From Herbaspirillum sp. YR522 (lineage in GTDB: Bacteria > Pseudomonadota > Gammaproteobacteria > Burkholderiales > Burkholderiaceae_D), in the NCBI RefSeq assembly GCF_000282575.1, contig NZ_AKJA01000111.1, positions 1 to 41,891 of the forward strand: a stretch of 41,891 nucleotides of DNA, in the 5' to 3' direction. This document shows positions 35,155 through 41,891 of this stretch, piece by piece. Numbering within the stretch: position 1 is the first letter of the stretch; each line of letters starts with the position of its first letter. Made by a program: the position numbers and the translations under genes. Under the pieces are notes generated by a model, which saw only the letters and a program-made list of their open reading frames with translations, did no database searches and was not told the DNA's origin.

Positions 35155-36009
35155 ATGATGTCTTCCAGCAAAAAAACCATCCTGATCGTGCATGCGCACC
35201 CCGAGGCGTCCTCCCTTACCCGGCATCTTGCCGATGGCGCTGCACAGGCACTGCAGGCGCAAGGGCATGACGTGCTGACGTCGGACCTGTATGTCATGGG
35301 TTGGAAGGCGGTCTTCGATGCGCAGGACTTTCCGCAGCGGCGCAATCCTGCCCGCTTGTGCTTCATCAAGGAGTCGGAACATGCATTCGCCCACGGCTGC
35401 CAGACGGCGGATGTGCAGCGGGAACAGGACAAGCTCAGGCGCGCCGATGCGGTAATCCTGCTGTTTCCGCTGTGGTGGTTCAGCATGCCGGCCATCATGA
35501 AGGGCTGGGTGGATCGCGTCTGGGCCTTCGGCCTGGCCTACGGCTACCAGGGGGCCGGCAACGCCTTTCGCTACGGTGAAGGCGGCTTTGCGGGAAAGCG
35601 CGCGTTACTGGCGGTGTCCGTTGGCGGCCCGGCGCAGGACTACTCCCCACGCGGCATCAACGGGCCATTGGAACAATTGCTGTTTCCCATCACCCACGGC
35701 ACCCTGTTCTTTCCCGGCATGCAGGTGTTGCCCACCTTCGCCGTATATGGGTCCGGCCAGGTCGACGCGGACCGCATGCGGGAAATCGACGCCACCTGGC
35801 ACGGCCGGCTGGAACGCCTGTTCGACGACGCGTCGATTGCCTTTCGCGCACAGAATGGCGGCGACTATCCGGACCGTCATGTGCTGGCCGGGCACATCCT
35901 GCCGCAACAGACGGGCTTGACGGTGCACGTCGCCGATGGCTGCCTGACGACGGCACCGCCGGTCGGAGCAGGCACTCAGGTCGAGCCGGCCGACGCTGGC
36001 AAGCCCTGA
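35155..36009 (+). CDS. Flavodoxin-fold NAD(P)H dehydrogenase (quinone)
   Basis: A 284-residue cytoplasmic protein of the NQO1/KefF/MdaB-like flavodoxin-2 family, which uses FAD or FMN and NAD(P)H to reduce quinones or similar electrophiles by two electrons. The N-terminus TILIVHAHPEASSL is the flavin phosphate-binding loop. ILLFPLWWFSMPAIMKGWVDRVWAFG near residue 97 is the family signature, and AVSVGGPAQDYSPRGINGP follows. The last 45 residues or so extend past the usual domain end and have no recognisable motif. The start is placed at the tandem ATGs at 35155/35158, since the longer frame adds 25 residues without family character. The 3' end overlaps the convergent LysR gene by 34 bases. Confidence 0.85.
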   Translation: MMSSSKKTILIVHAHPEASSLTRHLADGAAQALQAQGHDVLTSDLYVMGWKAVFDAQDFPQRRNPARLCFIKESEHAFAHGCQTADVQREQDKLRRADAVILLFPLWWFSMPAIMKGWVDRVWAFGLAYGYQGAGNAFRYGEGGFAGKRALLAVSVGGPAQDYSPRGINGPLEQLLFPITHGTLFFPGMQVLPTFAVYGSGQVDADRMREIDATWHGRLERLFDDASIAFRAQNGGDYPDRHVLAGHILPQQTGLTVHVADGCLTTAPPVGAGTQVEPADAGKP

Positions 36010-36923
36010 GGCGACGCACTTCCGACATCCACCCGTGCGGCCAGGAAATCCAGGAAGGCGCGCACCCGCAGCGGCTGGTGGCCACCCTGGCCGACATACA
36101 CCGCATGCACCTGTTCGAGATCGCCCGGATTGCAGGCCTCCAGCACCGGCAGCAGCCGACCGGCGGCGATGTCGTCACGCACCTGAAACGCCGCCAGCCG
36201 CGCCAGGCCCACGCCCGCCAAGACCAGGCTATGCAAGGCCGCGCCGTCGCTGGCCTGGGTGTTGCCCGTCACCGGCAGCACCAGGTCGGCGCCCGCATGG
36301 CGCAGCGGCCAACCCGATTGCGACCGCACGTAATTGGCGCCCAGCAGGTTGTGCGTGCGCAGTTGCTCGGGGTCCAGCGGCATGCCGTGCCGCTCCAGGT
36401 ATGCCGGGGCGCCGACGATCACCATGCGCGTCTGCCCCAGCTTGCGCGCCATCAGGTTGGAACTCTTGAGGGGCCCGGCACGCACGGCCACATCGGTGCG
36501 TTGTTCCAGCAGGTCGACCACTTCGTCGGTGAGCACGATGTCAAGCGTGACGCCGGGATGGCGCTCCAGGAATTGCGGCACCAGCGGCAACAGGAAGTGA
36601 TGCCCGAACGGTACATTGGCGTTGACCCGCACCCGGCCGCGCGGCGCGCTGTGCTGGCTGGCGCAGCGCTCTGCCTGGTCCAGTTCGGCCAGGATGCGCA
36701 CACCGCTTTCGTAGAACAGGCAACCCTCGGCGGTCAGGCGCAACTGGCGGGTCGAACGGTTCAACAATCGCGTGGCCAGGCGTTGCTCCAGGCGCGCTAC
36801 CAGCTTGCTGACGGCCGACGGCGTCATGCCGCAGGCGCGGGCGGCAGCAGAAAAACCGCCCAGCTCGACCACCCGCACAAATACCTCCAGTTCGCCGGAA
36901 CGATTGACTTCCAGACGGGCCAT
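35976..36923 (-). CDS. LysR-family transcriptional regulator
   Basis: A 315-residue LysR protein with the winged helix at about 6-64 (GFSAAARACGMTPSAVSKLVARLEQRL) and effector domain from about 90. The sequence LLNRSTRQLRLTAEG then FYESGVRILAELDQAE is typical of the large DsdC/AaeR-like group that often controls neighbouring oxidoreductase or transporter genes. The start at 36923 follows a strong GAGGAGGGGAG ribosome binding site. It is divergent from the SGNH hydrolase gene, and a symmetric set of inverted repeats lies between them (36991-37028). Confidence 0.87.
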   Translation of the reverse strand: MARLEVNRSGELEVFVRVVELGGFSAAARACGMTPSAVSKLVARLEQRLATRLLNRSTRQLRLTAEGCLFYESGVRILAELDQAERCASQHSAPRGRVRVNANVPFGHHFLLPLVPQFLERHPGVTLDIVLTDEVVDLLEQRTDVAVRAGPLKSSNLMARKLGQTRMVIVGAPAYLERHGMPLDPEQLRTHNLLGANYVRSQSGWPLRHAGADLVLPVTGNTQASDGAALHSLVLAGVGLARLAAFQVRDDIAAGRLLPVLEACNPGDLEQVHAVYVGQGGHQPLRVRAFLDFLAARVDVGSASPQGLPASAGST

Positions 36924-36990
36924 CTCCCCTCCTCGATGATTTGATCTCACAAGTGCTGTGCCGGCGGACAGTCTAGTCCAATTCGGTCTT

Positions 36991-37028
36991 TGAATTCATC
37001 ATTGCTTCGCCAATGACCTTTGAATTCA
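36991..37028. promoter_or_regulatory. Candidate LysR operator between divergent genes
   Basis: A central inverted repeat TCATTG-N6-CAATGA (36999-37016) is flanked on both sides by the perfect palindrome TGAATTCA (36991-36998 and 37021-37028), inside an 11-base direct repeat CTTTGAATTCA at 36988 and 37018. The 30-base spacing places both palindromes close to the same face of the helix. It lies between a LysR gene and its divergent neighbour, where an autoregulatory operator is expected. Confidence 0.5.
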
Positions 37029-37033
37029 CCGAC

Positions 37034-38374
37034 ATGACCACATCGATTACCTCCTTCCTGCGCTTGTCCTGCCTGCCCACGGTGGCGGTGGCACTGGCGC
37101 TGGGCGCGGCCACCAGCCCGGTGCCCGCGCTCGCAGCGCCGGGCTGGACGGCGAGCTGGCAGGCCAGCCCGCAACCGGTCTGGGGCCAGGACTTCCTGTT
37201 TCCGCTCAACCTGCCCCGGACCTTGCGCGACCAGACGGTGCGCCAGGTGGCGCGCCTCAGCCTGGGCGGCCCGCGCCTGCGCATCGTGCTGTCCAACCAG
37301 TACGGCACGGCACCGGTCACGGTGGGCCGGACCACGCTGGCCCTGCCCTCGGCATCCGCGCCGGACGTTGCCGGTGCGGTGCTTGCCTCCAGCCTGCGCC
37401 CGGTAACCTTCGGTGGGCGCGAACAGGCCACCATCGCCGCGGGCGCGTCGCTCATCAGTGACCCGGTTGTGCTGCCGGTGCCGGCGCTGGCACAGGTGGT
37501 GGTGAGCTTATACCTGCCGGCTGTCACGCCAATGACGACCTTTCATTGGGATGGGCGCCAGACCGGCTGGATCGTTGCCGGCGACCAGGCTGCAGCGACC
37601 ACGCTGGACACGGCCAACGTGCTGCCCACCACCGCGCGTGCCCTGCTGAGCGCCATCGCGGTCGAGACCGACCCCGCCGCGCCGACGGTGGCGGTGCTGG
37701 GCGACTCCATCACCGACGGTGCCACCGCCAGCCTGGATACCGATCATCGCTGGCCCGATTTCCTGGCCGCACGCCTGGCGCCGCATGGCGTGGCCGTGGT
37801 CAATGCCGGCATTTCCGGCGCACGGCTGCTGTCCGATGGCATGGGCGTCAATGCGCTGGCGCGCTGGGAGCGCGACGTCCTGGCGCAACCGGGGGTACGC
37901 ACTGCCATCGTGATGCTGGGCATCAACGATATCGCCTGGCCGGGCACCGCGTTTGCCAGGCAGGCGCAGCGGCCGACGGTGCAGCAATTGGTCGCAGGCT
38001 ACCGGCAACTGGTGGCGCAGGCCCATGCCCGTGGCGTGCGGGTGATCGGCGCTACGCTCACGCCGTTCGAAGGCGCATTGCCCGGCACGCCGCTGGCCGA
38101 TTACTACAGCATCGAGAAGGACGCATTGCGGGCGCAACTCAATGAGCGAATCCGCGCGGGTGGCATCTTCGATGCGGTGATCGACTTCGATGCCGTGCTG
38201 CGCGACCCCGCCCATCCTTCCAGGATGGCGCCACGCTACGATTCCGGCGATCACCTGCATGCCGGTGACGAGGGCCACCGGGCCATGGCCGGGTCGGTCG
38301 ACCTGTCCATCCTGCTGCCGGCAGCCGGCGATCGCCACGGTGCCATGCCGGGACTTGACTCGATGCATCGTTGA
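37034..38374 (+). CDS. Secreted SGNH/GDSL-type hydrolase
   Basis: An esterase- or lipase-like enzyme of 446 residues from the ATG at 37034. A signal peptide is clear: MTTSITSFLRL, a hydrophobic stretch, and cleavage near ALA-APGW. An N-terminal beta-rich domain (about 35-210) precedes the SGNH domain. The catalytic blocks are AVLGDSITDG with Ser225, AGISGAR (block II Gly), LGINDIAW (block III Asn) and GDHLHAGDEGH with the Asp and His of the triad near residues 406 and 409. Substrates of this branch include cell-wall or plant-polysaccharide esters, but nothing in the sequence fixes the substrate. An in-frame ATG at 37013 lies inside the candidate operator, so the later start is preferred. Neither start has a good ribosome binding site. 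Confidence 0.83.
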   Translation: MTTSITSFLRLSCLPTVAVALALGAATSPVPALAAPGWTASWQASPQPVWGQDFLFPLNLPRTLRDQTVRQVARLSLGGPRLRIVLSNQYGTAPVTVGRTTLALPSASAPDVAGAVLASSLRPVTFGGREQATIAAGASLISDPVVLPVPALAQVVVSLYLPAVTPMTTFHWDGRQTGWIVAGDQAAATTLDTANVLPTTARALLSAIAVETDPAAPTVAVLGDSITDGATASLDTDHRWPDFLAARLAPHGVAVVNAGISGARLLSDGMGVNALARWERDVLAQPGVRTAIVMLGINDIAWPGTAFARQAQRPTVQQLVAGYRQLVAQAHARGVRVIGATLTPFEGALPGTPLADYYSIEKDALRAQLNERIRAGGIFDAVIDFDAVLRDPAHPSRMAPRYDSGDHLHAGDEGHRAMAGSVDLSILLPAAGDRHGAMPGLDSMHR

Positions 38375-38502
38375 GTTTGCGGTGGCCGCCGACGGCCTGG
38401 CCGAAGTCGTAGTCGTAGTCGGCTAGAATTGCGCCATCGCGCGCATCGCTGTCATCGACCGGGCATGTACCGCAGGCGCGCATCCATCGAGGGGACACGC
38501 AC

Positions 38503-39402
38503 GTGAATCTGGTCTGGCTGGAAGACTTCATCGAACTGGCGCGCACGCGCAGCTTTTCGCGCGCGGCGGAAAACCGTTTCGTCACCCACCCCGCCTTCGG
38601 CCGTCGCATCAAGGCGCTCGAACAATGGGTGGGCGCGGCGCTGGTGACGCGCTCCCAGCCCGTGACCCTGACCCGGGCCGGCAAGCTGTTCCTGGACGCC
38701 GCCCACAATGCCAGCGACATCCTGTACGCGGCACGCGCGCAACTGCGCGAGTCGCCCGCCGAAAGCACCGACATCCTGCGCCTGGCCACCGGCCGCACGC
38801 TGTCGCAGACCTTCTTTCCGGACTGGTACGACGGCATTCGCCAGCACTGCGGTCCGTTTCCGGTTTCCATCAGCACCGGCGGCGCACAGGACGTCATCGT
38901 CAAGCTGGCCGCGTCCGACGCCGACCTGCTGCTGATCTATTCCAGTCCCGCCACGCGCATGCTGATCGACCACCAGCGCTACGAGTCGCTCACCATCGCC
39001 CACGAGATGCTGCTGCCGGTGTCGGCCCCGGACCAGCGCGGCCGCCCGCTGTACCGGCTCGATGCCAAGGCCGGCGCGGTGCCATGGCTGGCGTTTTCGC
39101 AGACGCTGACCTTGCGCGGCGTGCTGGCCAAGCACCTGGCGGAGCTGGAACAGAAACCGGCGCTGAAGATGGTGTACCAGGCCGACTCCTACGAAGCGAT
39201 CCAGGAAATGGCACTGCGCGGCACCGGCGTGGCCTGGCTGCCGCAGCGGCTGGTACAGAAGGACCTGGCCGAGGGCCGCCTGCTGATCGTGGGCGAGCAG
39301 AACCTGCGCATACGCTTCGATGTGTCCCTGTACCGGGTACGCGGCAGCAGCAACGAACTGGTGCAAACCATCTGGAACCATGTCGCCACGCAAGCGTTGT
39401 AG
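38503..39402 (+). CDS. LysR-family transcriptional regulator, HypT/YjiE-like
   Basis: A 299-residue LysR protein. The N-terminus NLVWLEDFIELARTRSFSRA then AENRFVTHPAFGRRIKALEQ closely resembles the opening of the HypT (YjiE) branch, in which E. coli HypT responds to hypochlorite. The effector domain starts near residue 90. It lies upstream of and in the same direction as a succinylglutamate desuccinylase-like gene and an amino-acid binding-protein gene. The 246-base gap between them has a strong palindrome, so this protein is the natural candidate regulator of those genes. Confidence 0.86.
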   Translation: MNLVWLEDFIELARTRSFSRAAENRFVTHPAFGRRIKALEQWVGAALVTRSQPVTLTRAGKLFLDAAHNASDILYAARAQLRESPAESTDILRLATGRTLSQTFFPDWYDGIRQHCGPFPVSISTGGAQDVIVKLAASDADLLLIYSSPATRMLIDHQRYESLTIAHEMLLPVSAPDQRGRPLYRLDAKAGAVPWLAFSQTLTLRGVLAKHLAELEQKPALKMVYQADSYEAIQEMALRGTGVAWLPQRLVQKDLAEGRLLIVGEQNLRIRFDVSLYRVRGSSNELVQTIWNHVATQAL

Positions 39403-39648
39403 ACAACTTTCCTGAAGCTCGGGAATCACCTCACACCAAGCACGCAATTGGTGAGAAAACGCCCCAAGTTTGCGCTTGCCGCCGCCGCGTTCACCTCATG
39501 GTGGCAAGGGCAATCCAAACGGCACAGGCCTGTGCCGAAACGGCACGAATGGCGCAAATCGCGTTGCCTATACTCGGCACGCATTCGCATGACGGCCGTG
39601 TCGACGACACCCGCCATCATGCCTGTCAATCACCGCTGGAATGTCTAA
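39403..39648. other. Intergenic region upstream of the M14-family gene
   Basis: The gap between the HypT-like regulator and the desuccinylase-like gene contains the palindrome at 39520-39537 and further CGGCAC copies at 39541-39546 and 39575-39580. A TATACT hexamer at 39569-39574 could be a -10 element; no good -35 box is present, as expected of an activator-dependent promoter. No gene is visible. Confidence 0.45.
39520..39537. promoter_or_regulatory. Perfect 18-bp palindrome, candidate operator
   Basis: CGGCACAGGCCTGTGCCG is its own reverse complement over all 18 bases. A third half-site CGGCAC begins 4 bases downstream (39541) and a fourth at 39575. The palindrome centre is about 40 bases upstream of a TATACT hexamer, a fitting position for a LysR-type activator site. 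The hairpin lacks a T-run, so a terminator is unlikely. Confidence 0.55.
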
Positions 39649-40659
39649 ATGAAAACCCTGGAACAGGTTCGCGCAACACTGCCGAACTATCCCATCGAAG
39701 TCGAATTCCCCGACATCGATCGCTGGCGCGCCGGCAACACCGGCGTCGATTTCGTCCATACCTTCGACAGTCACCTGCCCGGTCCGCACGTGATGATCCT
39801 GGCGCTGATGCATGGTAACGAAGTCAGCGGCGCCATCACCGTCGACCGCCTGCTGCGCCGCGGCGTGCATCCGCTGCGCGGACGCGTCACTTTGGGCTTC
39901 GGCAACGTTGCCGCCTACCAGCGCTTCAACGTCGCCGACGCCGACGCGGCGCGCTACATCGACGAAGACATGAACCGGGTCTGGAGCGCGGCGCGCCTGG
40001 ATGGCCCGGAAGACTCGAGCGAACTGCGCCGGGCGCGTCAATTGCGGCCGATCATCGACACGGTCGACTTCATGCTGGACCTGCACTCGATGCACGAGGC
40101 GGCGCCGCCGCTGATCGTCAGTGGTCCGCTCGACAAGGGCATGGCCTTCGCCGCCGAGCTGGGCCTGCCGCAACACGTGATCGTCGACGCCGGCCATCCG
40201 AATGGCGTGCGCATGCGCGACTACGGCGGTTTCGGTGATCCGGCCAGCGACAAGAACGCGCTGCTGGTCGAGACCGGGCAGCATTTCGCCAAGGCCAGCG
40301 AAGAGGTGGCGCTGGCGGTGGCGATGCGTTTTCTGCACATCACCGGCGCACTCGCTGTTGCCGACGTACAATACGGCCTGCAAGAAAAAGAGCTGGCACC
40401 GCAACGCTTCATCGCAGTGACCGAGCCGGTTGTGGCGCAAGGGATGGACCTGGCATTCACCGACGACTATCGCGGCATGGAAGTCATCGAGAAGGCTGGC
40501 ACATTAATTGCGCATGAAAATGGACGCGAGATCATTACCCCCTATGACAATTGCACGCTGGTGATGCCGTCGTTACGGCATATCGGGCCAGGTGTGACGG
40601 TCATGCGGCTGGGTCGCGAGATCGACCGACGGGGCGGGGCTCCTGTCGGCCAGGTGTAA
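39649..40659 (+). CDS. Succinylglutamate desuccinylase/aspartoacylase-family metallohydrolase
   Basis: A zinc-dependent M14-like amidohydrolase of 336 residues; family members remove acyl groups from N-acyl amino acids. The first zinc-ligand pair is His55 and Glu58 in LMHGNEVSG, the third ligand His146 is in LDLHSMHE, and the DEDMNRVW segment carries the substrate-binding Arg110. LLVETGQHF near residue 206 holds the likely catalytic Glu. The C-terminal domain (about 235-336) is the beta-rich AstE/AspA-type extension. There is no signal peptide. It is followed after 29 bases by an amino-acid binding protein, suggesting uptake and deacylation of an N-acyl amino acid or a related compound. The ribosome binding site is weak. 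Confidence 0.87.
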   Translation: MKTLEQVRATLPNYPIEVEFPDIDRWRAGNTGVDFVHTFDSHLPGPHVMILALMHGNEVSGAITVDRLLRRGVHPLRGRVTLGFGNVAAYQRFNVADADAARYIDEDMNRVWSAARLDGPEDSSELRRARQLRPIIDTVDFMLDLHSMHEAAPPLIVSGPLDKGMAFAAELGLPQHVIVDAGHPNGVRMRDYGGFGDPASDKNALLVETGQHFAKASEEVALAVAMRFLHITGALAVADVQYGLQEKELAPQRFIAVTEPVVAQGMDLAFTDDYRGMEVIEKAGTLIAHENGREIITPYDNCTLVMPSLRHIGPGVTVMRLGREIDRRGGAPVGQV

Positions 40660-40688
40660 TCACAGAGAATTTTTTCGAAGGGGTAATC

Positions 40689-41486
40689 ATGAAGTTTGCA
40701 AAATCGATGCTGGCTGTTTCGTTCGGCCTGCTGTCCATCGCTGCCACCACCGCTCAAGCCGATGCGCTGGCCGACATCCAGAAGTCCGGCGTGATCCGTA
40801 TCGGCGTGCCGCAAGACTTCGCGCCATTCGGCTCGGTCAATTCGGACATGACCGTGCAAGGCCTGGATATCGATGTGGCCAACCTGATCGCCAAGAAGAT
40901 GGGCGTGAAGGTGACCCTGGTTCCAGTAGCCAGCGCCAACCGCATCGCCTACCTGCAAACGCACAAGGCCGACCTGATGATCTCGACGCTGGGCAAGAAC
41001 GCCGAGCGCGAAAAGGTGATCGACTTCTCGCAGTCCTATGCACCGTACAACAACAGCGTCTTCGGCGTGGCCAGCATCAAGGTCGCCAGCGCGGCTGACC
41101 TGGCCGGCAAGACCGTGGGCGTGGCCCGTGGCACCTTCCAGGACATCCAGTTGACCGAAACCGCGCCCAAGACCACCACCATCAAGCGTTACGAAGACAA
41201 CAACGCGATGATCTCGGCCTACGTGTCGGGCCAGGTGCAATTGGTCGGCACGGGCGACTTCGTGGCCTATGCGCTGGGCGAAAAGGCCCCGGACAACAAG
41301 CCGGTGCTGAAGTACATCATCAACGAATCGAGCTGCAGCGTGGGACTCAACAAGGGTGAAGCCGCCCTGCTGGCCAAGGTCAACGACGCCATCACCGCTG
41401 CCAAGAAGAGCGGCGAGTTGAATGCCATCGTCAAGAAGTGGCTCAATGTGCCGCTGTCGCAGAAGATGGCAACCACGTACCAGTAA
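40689..41486 (+). CDS. Amino-acid ABC transporter substrate-binding protein, family 3
   Basis: Periplasmic binding protein of 265 residues for polar amino acids or related compounds. The signal peptide is MKFAKSMLAVSFGLLSIAAT with cleavage after AQA (about residue 24). The mature part shows family-3 hallmarks: GVIRIGVPQDFAPFGS, GLDIDVANLIAKKMG, and the Arg-containing ADLMISTLGKNAEREKVIDFSQSY stretch. The start at 40689 has AAGGGG upstream and is preferred over a longer frame that begins inside the preceding gene. No permease or ATPase follows before the terminator, so those subunits must lie beyond the window edge or elsewhere. Confidence 0.92.
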   Translation: MKFAKSMLAVSFGLLSIAATTAQADALADIQKSGVIRIGVPQDFAPFGSVNSDMTVQGLDIDVANLIAKKMGVKVTLVPVASANRIAYLQTHKADLMISTLGKNAEREKVIDFSQSYAPYNNSVFGVASIKVASAADLAGKTVGVARGTFQDIQLTETAPKTTTIKRYEDNNAMISAYVSGQVQLVGTGDFVAYALGEKAPDNKPVLKYIINESSCSVGLNKGEAALLAKVNDAITAAKKSGELNAIVKKWLNVPLSQKMATTYQ

Positions 41487-41510
41487 TATTGCTGGAACGT
41501 GCTTGAAGGG

Positions 41511-41538
41511 AACGGCGGATTCATCCGCCGTTTTTTTT
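41511..41538 (+). terminator. Intrinsic terminator after the binding-protein gene
   Basis: AACGGCGGA (41511-41519) and TCCGCCGTT (41524-41532) form a perfect 9-bp stem with a 4-base loop, and eight T residues occupy 41531-41538. It starts 24 bases after the stop codon. This is a classic Rho-independent terminator and marks the end of the transcript. Confidence 0.92.
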
Positions 41539-41618
41539 ATGGAAAGAAGTGAAGCGCCCATGCCGTCCGGTCGACCCTGAACGGCATTTTCTTTGGTACC
41601 GGAAGAGCCCTGGCGCGC
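41539..41618. other. Short spacer before the repeat units
   Basis: Eighty bases between the terminator and the first REP-like unit. No gene, promoter or repeat is visible. Confidence 0.4.
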
Positions 41619-41762
41619 CTTCGATACGGTCCTGCGGACCACCTTAGTCCGAACGGTGTGTGGTGATCGACCAAAAGCAATCCATTCCCCGTTCGGGTTG
41701 ATCGATGATAAGCGCCCCCTTCCCCGTTCGGACTGAGTAGCTGCCTCGGCAGCGTATCGAAG
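41619..41762. repeat. REPIN-like inverted repeat unit 1
   Basis: A left arm CTTCGATACG...AGTCCGAACGG (41619-41656) and a right arm CCGTTCGGACT...CGTATCGAAG (41724-41762) are reverse complements at both ends. Each arm carries its own small hairpin: GTCC-TGC-GGAC on the left and CTGCC-TC-GGCAG on the right. The spacer contains a partial tandem duplication of about 35 bases starting with TGATCGA at 41664 and 41699. This is the layout of paired REP sequences in an intergenic site. Confidence 0.7.
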
Positions 41763-41788
41763 GCGCTCATGCCGGTGCGGCGGTGCAT

Positions 41789-41891
41789 CTTCGATCCGGC
41801 CCTGCGGACCACCTCGGTCCGAACGGTTTGCGGGTGATCGATGATAAGTGCCCCATTTTCCGTTCGAATTGAGTAGCTGCCTCGGCAGCGT
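41789..41891. repeat. REPIN-like inverted repeat unit 2 (cut by window edge)
   Basis: A second copy of the same unit. The left arm is at 41789-41826 and the right arm starts at 41860 and runs off the window. The spacer is shorter (33 bases against 67) because the tandem duplication seen in unit 1 is absent. Arm bases differ at several places, some in matched pairs. Confidence 0.68.

Overview
The window is GC-rich (by eye roughly 60-65%), with short intergenic gaps, many LysR regulators divergent from or next to their likely targets, and long ATGA-overlapped operons. This fits a free-living or plant/soil-associated betaproteobacterium. Burkholderiales, perhaps an Oxalobacteraceae relative such as Herbaspirillum, is an inference from gene style and not from any marker gene. 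No rRNA, tRNA, CRISPR array or insertion sequence was found.

Layout. 1-34: first codons of a minus-strand gene with a hairpin in its leader. 489-1594: EpsC-type serine acetyltransferase and a 51-residue single-pass membrane protein. 1700-3780: MFS transporter divergent from a GcvA-like LysR regulator. 3914-5035: SsuD-type FMNH2-dependent monooxygenase, meeting tail to tail at a shared CTAG a ten-gene minus-strand operon (5032-14880). That operon encodes a flavoprotein monooxygenase, a complete peptide/opine-type ABC importer (two permeases, two ATPases, one binding protein), an acyl-CoA thioesterase/BAAT-like hydrolase, two carboxymuconolactone-decarboxylase/AhpD-fold proteins and an orphan GcvH-like lipoyl carrier; a LysR gene lies just upstream. 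The set looks like uptake and oxidative breakdown of one unknown, possibly organosulfur, compound. 16164-17363: IscS/NifS-like cysteine desulfurase.

17505-31170 is an accessory region. It holds a protein with a CheD-like Thr-Cys-His deamidase signature, a frameshifted and inverted orphan CdiA C-terminal fragment, and a contact-dependent inhibition locus read right to left: cdiB (TpsB transporter), cdiA (3244 residues, ending in a papain/C39-like cysteine peptidase toxin domain) and a candidate cdiI. The toxin, immunity and orphan segments look more AT-rich than their neighbours, as expected of exchangeable modules.

31501-34075: metNIQ methionine importer with a potential three-way-junction leader ending 4 nt before the GTG start. 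34148-38374: two LysR regulators, a flavodoxin-fold quinone reductase and a secreted SGNH hydrolase. 38503-41486: a HypT-like LysR regulator, an M14 aspartoacylase/succinylglutamate desuccinylase-family enzyme and a family-3 amino-acid binding protein, closed by a strong terminator. 41619-41891: two REPIN-like inverted repeat units, the second cut by the window edge.
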